The translations under genes and the position numbers were made by a program. Positions 16,540 through 24,740 of a stretch of 64,000 nucleotides of DNA are shown here, in pieces (positions within the stretch are counted from its first letter, which is position 1; every line of letters starts with the position of its first letter). This stretch comes from Pseudomonadota bacterium (GTDB taxonomy: Bacteria; Pseudomonadota; Alphaproteobacteria; Rhizobiales; Methylopilaceae): positions 48,170-112,169 of the forward strand of contig JAEWFF010000035.1 of the NCBI GenBank assembly GCA_023388965.1, in the 5' to 3' direction. Under the pieces are notes generated by a model. That model made no database searches. It was not told the origin of the DNA and saw only the letters and a program-made list of their open reading frames with translations.

Positions 16540-17508
16540 TTAGTCGAGGGCGCCCCTTGCCGCGATTGCCGCACAGCCGGTGAGGGTCGGCGTTTCCGAG
16601 GCGATCATCACGGTCGGTATGCCCGCGACCAATGTCTCGTGCGGGCGCTTGGCGGTGAAGATTGCGCGAAAGCGGTCCACATCCATGAGATCGAGCGTTT
16701 TCGGCAGGACGCCGCCGCCGATATAGACGCCGCCATGGGCGACGAAGGTCAGCGCCATGTCGCCGGCAAAGCGCGCCAGAGTGTCGAAGAACAGCGTCAT
16801 CACCTCGCGTCCGCGCGCCTCGCCCCTGCGCGCGGCCTGGGAGATGGTGCTGCCTTCGCGCCGCGCCGTATCGAGCCCGTCGACTTCGGCCACGGCCATG
16901 TCGAGCCGTTCGATCCCTTCGCCGGACACGACCAGCTCGGCGGAGACGCGGCCGAAATCGCGCCGCAGGATCGAAAAGATCGCCGCTTCCCGCTCGTTCG
17001 TGGCGGCGAATTCGATATGCCCGCCCTCGCTCGGCGCCACGATCCACTCGCCCTTGTGGTAGACGAGCCCGGCGACGCCGAGCCCCGTCCCCGGACCGAA
17101 AACGACCTTGGTTGCCCTGGTCAGCGGCAGATCCGGGCCGAGCGGCGTCAGGTCCTCCAGATAGGGCAAAGCTTCCGCCAGAGCCGCGAAATCGTTGACC
17201 ACGGCGATCTCGCGCATGGCGAATTCGGCAGCGAGTTCGGCGGGCCGGAACGACCAATCGGCCCGGTTGGTCAGATGCACGGTGCCGTTCTCCATCGGCC
17301 CGGCCAATGCCAGCACCGCACGCACCGGCTTCCCGCCTGTTGCGCCGAGATAGTGCCGCATCGCATCTCGCGGCCCGGCGAAATGGTCGTTGTCGAGAGC
17401 GGCGATATCGTGCGGGAAGCGCTTTCCGGCCTCGACCAAGCCGAAGCGCGAATGTGTGCCGCCGATATCGGCGACCAGAACGAGATCGGGAGGAGTCATG
17501 CCTGCCAT
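16540..17508 (-). CDS. glk: Glucokinase
   Basis: Phosphorylates glucose to glucose 6-phosphate with ATP. Phosphate-binding ADIGGTHSRFGLV stands at the N terminus, followed by LALAGPMENG, VVNDFAA, GPGTGLGVAGLV, EGGHIEF and IGGGVLPKTLD, all typical of the Glk family rather than the ROK family. The length of 322 residues is normal. A second start, ATG at 17499, is possible. The exonuclease and zur-like genes follow on the same strand with 38 nt and GTGA spacing. Confidence 0.95.
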   Translation of the reverse strand: MAGMTPPDLVLVADIGGTHSRFGLVEAGKRFPHDIAALDNDHFAGPRDAMRHYLGATGGKPVRAVLALAGPMENGTVHLTNRADWSFRPAELAAEFAMREIAVVNDFAALAEALPYLEDLTPLGPDLPLTRATKVVFGPGTGLGVAGLVYHKGEWIVAPSEGGHIEFAATNEREAAIFSILRRDFGRVSAELVVSGEGIERLDMAVAEVDGLDTARREGSTISQAARRGEARGREVMTLFFDTLARFAGDMALTFVAHGGVYIGGGVLPKTLDLMDVDRFRAIFTAKRPHETLVAGIPTVMIASETPTLTGCAAIAARGALD

Positions 17509-17562
17509 CTAGCCAGCCCAAGCCCGGCGGCACAACGCTTTGACCGGCGCGCCGGATGCGCT

Positions 17563-18267
17563 ATGCGCCGCCACGTGACCCAAGACGACATTCTCTCCCG
17601 CGTCCTTTATCGCGACGCGCTGATGCTGGTGCTCGACAAGCCGGCCGGCATCGCCGTGCATGCCGGCGGCGCGGTGCGCGGCCCGACCCTCGATACCTAT
17701 TTCGACGCACTGCGCTACGGCCTGCCGCGCCGGCCCGAACTCGCGCACCGCCTCGACCGCGAGACCTCCGGCTGCCTCGTTCTCGGGCGCCATGCGCGCT
17801 CGATTGCCGATCTCAATCTGATGTTCCGCAACGGGACGGTCGAGAAAATCTACCTTGCCGTGGTCGAGGGCGCGCCGCCGGACGAGGAAGGTCGGATCGA
17901 GCTTCCCATCGGGCCGAAGGACAAGGCGCGCGGCTGGCACCAGAAGATCGATATGGAAAAAGGTCTTCCCGCGCTCACCACCTATCGCGTGCTCGACCGG
18001 GCCGGTGGGTATTCGCTCGTCGAGCTCAATCTGCATACCGGGCGCACGCATCAGCTTCGCGTTCATCTCGCGGCCATCGGCTGCCCGATCCTCGGCGACC
18101 GCTTCTACGGCAATGGTGGCGGCATGCTGCATCTGCATTCCTCGCGGGTCGCGGTGCCGCTCTATCCCAAGCGCGATCTTGTGCGCGTCGAAGCGCCTTT
18201 GCCTGCACATATGGCTGAAACACTGGCAAGGTTGGGCCTGAGCCGAAATCCTTCCGCGCGCGTTTAG
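17563..18267 (+). CDS. RluA-family RNA pseudouridine synthase
   Basis: Isomerises specific uridines in rRNA or tRNA to pseudouridine. Visible are DKPAGIAVH, HRLDRETSG with the catalytic Asp, and LHTGRTHQLRVHLA. There is no N-terminal S4 domain, as in TruC/RluA types, so the target cannot be assigned. The ATG at 17563 gives 234 residues; the much longer open frame upstream is antisense to glk. A lipid kinase-like gene follows after 26 nt. Confidence 0.93.
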   Translation: MRRHVTQDDILSRVLYRDALMLVLDKPAGIAVHAGGAVRGPTLDTYFDALRYGLPRRPELAHRLDRETSGCLVLGRHARSIADLNLMFRNGTVEKIYLAVVEGAPPDEEGRIELPIGPKDKARGWHQKIDMEKGLPALTTYRVLDRAGGYSLVELNLHTGRTHQLRVHLAAIGCPILGDRFYGNGGGMLHLHSSRVAVPLYPKRDLVRVEAPLPAHMAETLARLGLSRNPSARV

Positions 18268-18293
18268 GCAATGCGTCCCACCATCGGAGCATC

Positions 18294-19184
18294 ATGCACA
18301 TACTCGTCCTTCTCAACGCCCGCGCCGGAACGCTGAACACCGGCGCGGTCGAGCGTCCCGCCGAAACAGTTGCGGAGGCCTTTCGAGAGGCCGGGCATGA
18401 GGCCGATATCCATCTTGTCGCGCCGGACGAAATGGACCGCCGCCTGCAAGAGGCGGCGGGATCGGACTGGGATGTGATCGTGGTCGGCGGCGGCGACGGC
18501 ACCTTCTCCCACGCGCTGGCCCGACTGGCCGGAAGCGGCAAGGCGCTCGGCCTTCTGCCGCTCGGCACGATGAATCTCGCCGGGCGGGATATGTACGAAA
18601 AGCTCGGCGATTTTCCGGCAATGGCCCGGGCGCTCGCGCGCGGCAGCATCGTCAATATCGATCTTGCGACACTCAATGGCCGCCCGTTCCACACTTTTGT
18701 CGGTCTTGGCTATTTCGCGCGAGTGGCGCGCGAGCGCGAACAATCGCGTTTCGGCGTTCCGGGCGGGCGGGCGCTGAGCGTCCTTGTCTCCATCTGGAAA
18801 TCGGTCACACGCACGGGCCGCACGCGTCTGGACATAGCGGCCGGGGGACGGACTTTGCGCACCCGTGCCTATGCCACGATGATCACCAACAACCGTATCG
18901 GCGAGGACTGGCGCCGGACGCAGCTCGACGAAGGCATTCTCGAACTTCACATCATGCGGGCCGGGCATTTCGCCGGCCGCGCAAAGGCAGGCATGGAGCT
19001 TCTGTCCGGACGCTGGCGCGAGGGCGATACGATCGAGACGATTGCGGCCGATAAGGTCGAGATCGACACGGCACGGCCGCGCCTGTGGCTGGCGGTGGAC
19101 GGGGAGTTGCGGCGCGAGGAAACGCCGCTCGTCATCAGGATCGAGCGCGGCAAAGTGCCGGTTCTGATGCCGGCAAAGATGTAA
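18294..19184 (+). CDS. Diacylglycerol/lipid kinase family protein
   Basis: ATP-dependent lipid kinase fold of the DAGK_cat family, 296 residues. The nucleotide motif VVGGGDGTFSHAL (about residues 62-74), the GLLPLGTMN segment and the C-terminal beta domain are seen. Likely substrate is a membrane lipid such as diacylglycerol or a sphingoid base, but it cannot be specified. It follows the pseudouridine synthase and is convergent with the sensor kinase, with no spare bases between the two stops. Confidence 0.9.
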   Translation: MHILVLLNARAGTLNTGAVERPAETVAEAFREAGHEADIHLVAPDEMDRRLQEAAGSDWDVIVVGGGDGTFSHALARLAGSGKALGLLPLGTMNLAGRDMYEKLGDFPAMARALARGSIVNIDLATLNGRPFHTFVGLGYFARVAREREQSRFGVPGGRALSVLVSIWKSVTRTGRTRLDIAAGGRTLRTRAYATMITNNRIGEDWRRTQLDEGILELHIMRAGHFAGRAKAGMELLSGRWREGDTIETIAADKVEIDTARPRLWLAVDGELRREETPLVIRIERGKVPVLMPAKM

Positions 19185-20957
19185 TCACGATCCGAATTCG
19201 ACCCGGCCGGGATGGGCCTGCGAGTCGCCATGGGCGGACATGGCGATGAGCACGACATCGTCGCCCGGGGTTGTCAGGGTCGCGCCGGTCTGCGTCCGGT
19301 AGGCGGTGACCAGCCGCGCGGCGAGGCCCGTTGCGGGCACCGAATCGACGATGCCCCGACTCTTGATCTCGATCTCGATCCCGCCGTCCTCGTCGGCTCG
19401 CTTGATCACGCGAATATCGATCGGCCGCTCGGCGGCGTCATGACGTTCCAGCGCCGCCGTCACGAGTTCGGAGACCAGAAGCCCGAGCGGCACCGCCTGG
19501 TCGAGATCAAGCCAGATCGCGGCGTCGCCGCTGTCCACCAAAATCGGCGGCGCGCCGACACCGAAACTCTGGCGTAGTTGCGCCGCAATATCGCGCAGAA
19601 GCTCGGAAGCGGACACAAGCCCGATCTCGCCGGTCGCGTAACTCGCCTTGTACGCGGACGCCATGGCCAGAACCCGGTCTTCGGGAACGCGCAACAGCAC
19701 GCGCAGGCGCGACGGCAGTTCGCGCCGCTGCAGCGCCAGCAGGCTCGCGATCATCTGGAAATTGTTCTTCACGCGGTGATGCAGTTCGCGCAGCAGCGCG
19801 TTCTTGCCGTCGAGCGCCTCTTCGAGCGCGGTCGAGCGGTCGCGCACGCGCTCGGCCATATCGTGAATACCGGAGCCGAGTTCGGCGAGTTCGGATGGCG
19901 CAGTTTCGAGTCCGGGAATGCGCGGCGTGTAATTGCCGAGCGCGTAGGCCGCCGTCACCTGGCGGAAGCGCGAAATCCAGCGCAGGACAAGCCGGTCGAC
20001 CCCGGCGAAGACGGCGAGGATGCCGAGCAGCAGCATGAGCAGCGGCGCGGCGATTGCAGTCAGGAACCGCATCCAGTCGGTTGCGGCGATCACCGACATC
20101 GGGGTCGCGAGCACGATGCTCGCCATGGTTCCCTGCACAGGCGCGGTCGCGAAATGATAGGACACGCCGTCGCGGGTCGGCGAGTACATACCGCTCGGCG
20201 TGGCGGACACCGGCAGCGGCTCGGCCGGGCGCCAGTCCGATCCCTCGCGTCCGCGTGAGAAATCCGAAACGACTTCGCCTCCGGTGCGGATCAGTGCCAG
20301 CGCGGACAGCTCCTCGTCGCGCGATTCGTCCGACAGGAAAATCGCCTCGAACGCGTCGCGGCGCAGAAGAAGACCGATCGCGCGTGGCTCTCCGCCCGGC
20401 GTGGTGAAGGCGCGCGACAGCATGACCACCTTGTCGTCCGCGCGGATCTGCTCGGGAAGGACCACGACATTGTTGTTCTCGCCGGCATTCGTGGCCGTCC
20501 GCGAAGCGCGGATCAGCGCCGTATGGCTTTCCTCGGAAATATCGGTCTCGCCATAGGAGCACAGAATCCGGCCGCTTCCGTCGGAGACGACGATGCCGGT
20601 ATATTCGGGACGGAAGGACAGAGCGGCCCGCAATTGACGGTCGCATGTCCGGCCGACGGCCAGGACTTCGGGCGTTGCGGCCAAAGTGTCGGCGACGCCT
20701 TCGGCGATTCCGAGCGCAAGACCGGCGCGCGCCGCGATCAGTTCCGCACGCTGCACGAGCGCGGATTCCCGCTGCGCGGTTTCGGCGTCGCGCCCCTTCA
20801 CGGTTGCCCCGATCGCGAGAAGTGCGGCTGGAAGATTGGCCAGCACCAGAAGAAGCGCAAGCCTACTACGGAGACTGCTTGCCACCGCTCCTCTCAATCC
20901 CGGCGGGTCAGCCGGACGATTCTCCGGGCGGCAGGATAGCCGCCTGAAGACCCGCAT
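19185..20957 (-). CDS. Membrane HisKA_2/HWE sensor kinase of the stress module
   Basis: Likely input kinase of the general stress response, comparable in position to PhyK. One membrane helix lies near residues 33-53 and another near 295-318, enclosing an extracytoplasmic sensor of about 240 residues; a HAMP-like stretch and a phosphoacceptor region LHHRVKNNFQMIASLLALQ (about residue 400) follow. The ATP-binding part is atypical: the N-box Asn is Ala (ELVTAALERH), and no DNGxG box is seen. Starting at ATG 20957 it overlaps ecfG by 50 nt; GTG at 20885 would remove the overlap. It is transcribed in the same direction as nepR-ecfG. Confidence 0.82.
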   Translation of the reverse strand: MRVFRRLSCRPENRPADPPGLRGAVASSLRSRLALLLVLANLPAALLAIGATVKGRDAETAQRESALVQRAELIAARAGLALGIAEGVADTLAATPEVLAVGRTCDRQLRAALSFRPEYTGIVVSDGSGRILCSYGETDISEESHTALIRASRTATNAGENNNVVVLPEQIRADDKVVMLSRAFTTPGGEPRAIGLLLRRDAFEAIFLSDESRDEELSALALIRTGGEVVSDFSRGREGSDWRPAEPLPVSATPSGMYSPTRDGVSYHFATAPVQGTMASIVLATPMSVIAATDWMRFLTAIAAPLLMLLLGILAVFAGVDRLVLRWISRFRQVTAAYALGNYTPRIPGLETAPSELAELGSGIHDMAERVRDRSTALEEALDGKNALLRELHHRVKNNFQMIASLLALQRRELPSRLRVLLRVPEDRVLAMASAYKASYATGEIGLVSASELLRDIAAQLRQSFGVGAPPILVDSGDAAIWLDLDQAVPLGLLVSELVTAALERHDAAERPIDIRVIKRADEDGGIEIEIKSRGIVDSVPATGLAARLVTAYRTQTGATLTTPGDDVVLIAMSAHGDSQAHPGRVEFGS

Positions 20958-21483
20958 CGGGCCCGAATTCCGACGAAGCCTGTACGGACAGAGCTTGCGT
21001 CAGCGCGCTGCGCGCACGGTTCACCCGGCTCTTGATCGTGCCGACGGCGACACCGCAGATGTCCGCAGCTTCCTCATAAGAGAAACCTGAAGCTCCCACG
21101 AGAATCAAGGCCTCGCGCTGGTCGGGCGGCAGTTTTGAAAGCGCGTCGCGGAAGTCCTGAAGGTCCATATACCCGCCCTGTGCCGGATGTACGGCCAGTT
21201 TGGCGGAGAATGCGCCGTCGACGTCCTGCACTTCGCGGCGCCGTTTGCGATGTTCCGAATAATAGACATTGCGCAATATGGTGAACATCCACGCGCGCAT
21301 ATTGGTCCCCTCGGTGAACGAACCGAGATTGGACCAGGCTTTCACCAGCGCCTCCTGGACGAGATCGTCGGCCTTGTCGACCTGCCCGCACAGGGAGACG
21401 GCAAATGCGCGCAGGCTCGGAATCTGTTTCAGCAGCTCATCGCGAACCGACGGGCTGGCCTGATGCTTGCGGGCTGCCGTCAT
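20908..21483 (-). CDS. ecfG: General stress ECF sigma factor EcfG
   Basis: Alternative sigma factor of 191 residues that directs RNA polymerase to GGAAC-N16/17-CGTT promoters. Region 2 (KADDLVQEALVKAW, NMRAWMFTILRNVYYSE) and region 4 (LPPDQREALILVGASGFSYEEAADICGV...RVNRARSAL) match EcfG proteins. Its start overlaps the nepR stop as ATGA, so sigma and anti-sigma are made together. Expression is probably autoregulated through the EcfG promoter before nepR. Confidence 0.97.
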   Translation of the reverse strand: MTAARKHQASPSVRDELLKQIPSLRAFAVSLCGQVDKADDLVQEALVKAWSNLGSFTEGTNMRAWMFTILRNVYYSEHRKRRREVQDVDGAFSAKLAVHPAQGGYMDLQDFRDALSKLPPDQREALILVGASGFSYEEAADICGVAVGTIKSRVNRARSALTQALSVQASSEFGPDAGLQAAILPPGESSG

Positions 21484-21713
21484 TCATCGCCATCCTTGGC
21501 CTTGGAATTGGTCTCGCGCGCCTCGAGCTGCTGAAGGAGCTCCATGAAGCGATCCGGCACGTCCTGACCGAGGATGTCGTCGTAAGAGGCCTTGAGGTGG
21601 CGGCCGATATGGGCCTGCAATTCGGAATCGATTTCTGGTCCACGGTCCTCGTTCTGATCCCGCACCGGGTGTCCTTTGCTCATCTGGTCCGGTCTGTCCG
21701 GCTTATGCTGCAT
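21480..21713 (-). CDS. nepR: Anti-sigma factor NepR
   Basis: Small protein of 77 residues that holds EcfG inactive until phosphorylated PhyR captures it. The two-helix NepR core is seen in LQAHIGRHLKASYDDIL and VPDRFMELLQQLEA. ATG at 21713 is chosen; ATG at 21683 is an alternative that keeps the core. It lies behind a perfect EcfG-type promoter and is coupled to ecfG by ATGA. Confidence 0.93.
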   Translation of the reverse strand: MQHKPDRPDQMSKGHPVRDQNEDRGPEIDSELQAHIGRHLKASYDDILGQDVPDRFMELLQQLEARETNSKAKDGDE

Positions 21714-21767
21714 GACAAAACGCCCCCACACGCCGCAAGGAACGACGCAAAAACCCCAATGACGACC

Positions 21768-21795
21768 AAAACGCCCCGGTTCGCCAAATTGTTCC
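21768..21795 (-). promoter_or_regulatory. EcfG-dependent promoter of nepR-ecfG
   Basis: On the minus strand GGAAC (21791-21795), a 17-nt spacer and CGTTTT (21768-21773) match the EcfG consensus exactly. The -10 element is 55 nt upstream of the nepR ATG. It implies positive autoregulation of the sigma operon. Confidence 0.85.
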
Positions 21796-21883
21796 GCCAA
21801 GGCGTGAAACTTTTTGGCTCGCTCGGGGTTGAACCGCTTGATACCGTCGCGGTCACGCGGCGAACAGGGGGACAAGTCCTACA

Positions 21884-22684
21884 ATGCAGATCGCGCCCAT
21901 TATCGCGGCCCAGTTGCCGTTTCTCCGCCGTTATGCCCGTGCGCTGACGGGCAACCAGGTGTCCGGAGACACCTATGTCGCCGCCGCGCTCGAAACGCTC
22001 GTGGCGGAACCGTCTCTGTTTCCGACCGACATCGATCCCCGGATCGCGGCCTATGAGGTCTTCACGCGGATCTGGTCCTCGGTGCGGGTGAACACGGAAG
22101 GAAATGGCGGGGGCATGTCCGGCGCCCATCGCACGCTCGAAGCGCTCGCACCGCGTTCGCGGCAGGTTTTCCTGCTCGTGTCCGTCGAGGGGTTTTCGAC
22201 CGCTGACACGGCGCGCATTCTCGGCATCTCCGAAGATGAGGTCACCCGCGCCATCGACGAGACGGGCCGGGAACTCGCCAGCATCGTCGCGACCGATGTT
22301 CTCATCATCGAGGACGAACCCATCATCGCCATGGATCTGGAGGCTCTGGTCGAAAGCCTCGGACACCGCGTCGCCGGCGTGGCGCGCACGCAGAAGGAAG
22401 CGGTCGCGCTGGCGTCCAAGACGCAGCCGGGCCTCGTTCTGGCCGACATCCAGCTTGCGGACGGCTCGTCCGGGCTCGATGCAGTGAACGACATTCTCGC
22501 CGAATTCGACGTGCCGGTCATCTTCATTACCGCTTATCCGGAACGCCTTCTGACCGGCGAACGGCCCGAGCCGGTGTTCCTGATCTCCAAGCCGTTCCAG
22601 ACCCAGACGGTAAAGGCCATCGTCAGCCAGGCGCTGTTCTTCGGCACCAAGGCCCGCAAGCGCCCGGCCGCCGCGACGGCCTGA
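21884..22684 (+). CDS. phyR: Response regulator PhyR (anti-anti-sigma)
   Basis: Protein of 266 residues with an N-terminal EcfG-like sigma mimic (IAAQLPFLRRYARALTG..., SRQVFLLVSVEGFSTADTARIL) and a C-terminal receiver domain (VLIIEDEPIIAMDLEAL, LVLADIQLADG with the phosphoacceptor Asp, ITAY, SKPF). When phosphorylated it binds NepR and frees EcfG. It is divergent from nepR-ecfG, the usual arrangement. No full EcfG promoter is visible on its own side. Confidence 0.97.
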   Translation: MQIAPIIAAQLPFLRRYARALTGNQVSGDTYVAAALETLVAEPSLFPTDIDPRIAAYEVFTRIWSSVRVNTEGNGGGMSGAHRTLEALAPRSRQVFLLVSVEGFSTADTARILGISEDEVTRAIDETGRELASIVATDVLIIEDEPIIAMDLEALVESLGHRVAGVARTQKEAVALASKTQPGLVLADIQLADGSSGLDAVNDILAEFDVPVIFITAYPERLLTGERPEPVFLISKPFQTQTVKAIVSQALFFGTKARKRPAAATA

Positions 22685-22715
22685 TCCAACTTTCATTTAT
22701 CCTCCTCGCATGCAA

Positions 22716-22741
22716 AAACGCCGGGCTTTCGCCCGGCGTTT
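22716..22741 (+). terminator. Intrinsic terminator of phyR
   Basis: AAACGCCGGGC and GCCCGGCGTTT form a perfect 11-bp stem with a TTTC loop, 32 nt after the phyR stop. The symmetrical A/T ends could also serve the convergent PRC-barrel gene. Confidence 0.85.
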
Positions 22742-22765
22742 CCGTGTGAGCTGCCCTTTGTTGCC

Positions 22766-23626
22766 TTACGGCGTCGGGGCGGGAGCAGTGGGCTCCGCCG
22801 GGGGAGCGGCCGAAGGCGCTTCGGTCGCGGGCGCCGTTGCATCCGGCGCCGTGGCATCCGGCATGGTCGAGGGCGCCGCGCCGCTGGCGGCCATCGAAAT
22901 CTGCGGCTCGGCCGGCGAGCCGGAAATCGTCAGATCCTCGAAGGCGACTTCCTGGACATTGTTGCCGAGACCCAGCGAGCCTTCGTCGATCAGCACAGCC
23001 GCAACCCGGTCGCCGTCGAAGCGGATATCGGAGATCGACTTCTTGGAATCATCGCCGCCGATCTTGGCGCCGACAAGATAGCTCGCGGGCCACAATTCGG
23101 CGTTGGCCGACGGCATGGATGCATCGGGCGCGGCCGGTGCGTTGCTGTCGGGTGCCGTCACCCCGCCGGGCGCGGCATCGGTTGCCGCACGGCCGGTTTC
23201 GGCCTTCGGATATTCATACTGCGGCAGCGTTTCGAGCGAGGCCGTATCGAACTGGCCGAGATTGAGCTTGCCGTCGGCAACCGCCGGTAGCTGCGATACC
23301 TCGTAATTACGGTAGGTCTTGCCGATACCGACAAGGCCGCCATGGCCAATCACCAGCGATTTCACCTGTCCGCTCGAATCCACGAGTATGTCGGCCACGC
23401 TGCCGAGCGATTCGTCGTTCATGCCGACCACTTCGGCACCCTTGATATTGGAATACAGATTCGGATCCGTCTTCTGCTGGGCCATCGTGGCCGAATCCTG
23501 TGCGCCCGGCGCTGCCGGAGCAGTCACGGCCGGAGGCGTCGCCGGCTCGGCAGGCGCGGTCTGCGCCGTGGCATATGCGGTGAGCGCGGCAAAAGCGGCG
23601 CCGGACAGAAGAAGTTTCTTGAGCAT
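22766..23626 (-). CDS. Exported PRC-barrel domain protein
   Basis: Protein of 286 residues with a Sec signal peptide (MLKKLLLSGAAFAALTAYATAQ). A first PRC-barrel covers about residues 52-130 (IKGAEVVGMNDESLGSVADILVD), and a second, less clear one about 175-240 (YLVGAKIGGDDSKKSISDI). Low-complexity Ala/Pro/Thr stretches link and end the protein. The ATG at 23626 is preceded by GGAGGGA. Function is unknown; such proteins often belong to the envelope stress or general stress sets of alphaproteobacteria. Confidence 0.88.
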   Translation of the reverse strand: MLKKLLLSGAAFAALTAYATAQTAPAEPATPPAVTAPAAPGAQDSATMAQQKTDPNLYSNIKGAEVVGMNDESLGSVADILVDSSGQVKSLVIGHGGLVGIGKTYRNYEVSQLPAVADGKLNLGQFDTASLETLPQYEYPKAETGRAATDAAPGGVTAPDSNAPAAPDASMPSANAELWPASYLVGAKIGGDDSKKSISDIRFDGDRVAAVLIDEGSLGLGNNVQEVAFEDLTISGSPAEPQISMAASGAAPSTMPDATAPDATAPATEAPSAAPPAEPTAPAPTP

Positions 23627-23684
23627 GTTATCCCTCCACGTAAGGTGAGGCACGCGGGGCGTCGTATCGTGCCATCCTGAACAC

Positions 23685-23711
23685 ACAACGCAGAACCCCG
23701 GTCTTGGTTCG
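23685..23711 (-). promoter_or_regulatory. Near-consensus EcfG promoter before the PRC-barrel gene
   Basis: On the minus strand CGAAC (23707-23711), a 16-nt spacer and CGTTGT (23685-23690) match the EcfG pattern except for the first base of the -35. It lies 59 nt upstream of the ATG. Confidence 0.4.
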
Positions 23712-23807
23712 CGATTTGTGAAGCGCGGCGTCACTGCGGCGCTGGTGGGGCGCCATGTCGCGAAAAATTGGGCGGGAGTGCGCACGCACGCCTGGGGAGC
23801 AGATTTG

Positions 23808-24737
23808 ATGGATGTCCTTGCGGTTGTTCTGCCGGTGTTCGCACTGATCGGGCTGGGCTATGTGGCGGCGCGCATGGGCCTGATCGCCGAACGTGCCGGT
23901 GACAGCCTTGGCGATTATGTGTTCGCGCTCGCCGTACCCGTGCTGATCTTCAAGGCGCTGTCGGAAAGCACGGCGGATATGACCGCAAGTCCGTGGGGCT
24001 ACTGGATCAGCTATTTCACCGCCGCCGCCATCGTGTGGACAGCAGGTTCGGTTCTCGCGCGCCGTGTGTTTCATCGCGATGCGCGCGAAGCTGTGGTTCA
24101 CGGCTTCTGTTCGGCGCAGTCCAATACGGTCTTTCTCGGCATTCCGCTGATCCTGCAGGCCTACGGCGAAGCGGGCGCGGTGCCGCTGTTTCTTCTGCTC
24201 GCCATTCATCTGCCGCTGATGATGGGCGTCGCCAGCCTTCTCATCGAAGGTGCGGACAGAAAAGCCGGCGGCTTTCGCCTTCTGCCTCTTCTGCGCACGC
24301 TGGCGACGCATCCGATCCTGCTCGCGCTGCTGGCGGGCCTTCTCGCGCAATTGTTCGATGTGCAGGCGCCGGCCTGGATGAACACAGTGCTCGATCCGCT
24401 TGCGGCCTCGGCCTCGCCGGTTGCGCTCGTCGCCATGGGCCTTGCACTGGCGCGCTACGGCTTCCGCTCCGCTCCGGGACCGGCGGCCGTTTCCGTCGCG
24501 CTCAAGCTGATCGTGCACCCGTTTCTGGTCTATCTGTTCGCAGCCCATGTCTTCGGGCTTGATCCCGTATTTACGGGCGTTGCGGTGCTGTTCGCGGCCT
24601 TGCCTTCGGGAGTGAACGGCTATCTGCTCGCTTTGCGCTATCGCACCGGCGAGCGTCTGGCCTCCAATGCGATTTCCGCCGGAACCGTCCTGTCCGTCGT
24701 CACCGTATCGATCTGTCTGTATCTTCTGGGCAGTTGA
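23808..24737 (+). CDS. AEC family (auxin efflux carrier type) transporter
   Basis: Inner-membrane protein of 309 residues with about ten hydrophobic segments in two inverted halves; VFALIGLGYVAARMGLI and LPSGVNGYLLALRY are typical of the AEC family. Bacterial members export or import organic acids such as malate or malonate; the substrate cannot be told. GGGGAG before the ATG at 23808 fixes the start, while the open frame reaches back to 23718. Confidence 0.9.
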   Translation: MDVLAVVLPVFALIGLGYVAARMGLIAERAGDSLGDYVFALAVPVLIFKALSESTADMTASPWGYWISYFTAAAIVWTAGSVLARRVFHRDAREAVVHGFCSAQSNTVFLGIPLILQAYGEAGAVPLFLLLAIHLPLMMGVASLLIEGADRKAGGFRLLPLLRTLATHPILLALLAGLLAQLFDVQAPAWMNTVLDPLAASASPVALVAMGLALARYGFRSAPGPAAVSVALKLIVHPFLVYLFAAHVFGLDPVFTGVAVLFAALPSGVNGYLLALRYRTGERLASNAISAGTVLSVVTVSICLYLLGS

Positions 24738-24740
24738 GGC

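Noticed and set aside
16502..17533. Long N-terminal extension of the exonuclease frame
   Set aside because: It is the other frame of glk; the exonuclease has its own strong ribosome site at 16501.
16639..17562. Long N-terminal extension of the RluA-type frame
   Set aside because: It is antisense to glk, and the family domain starts right after ATG 17563.
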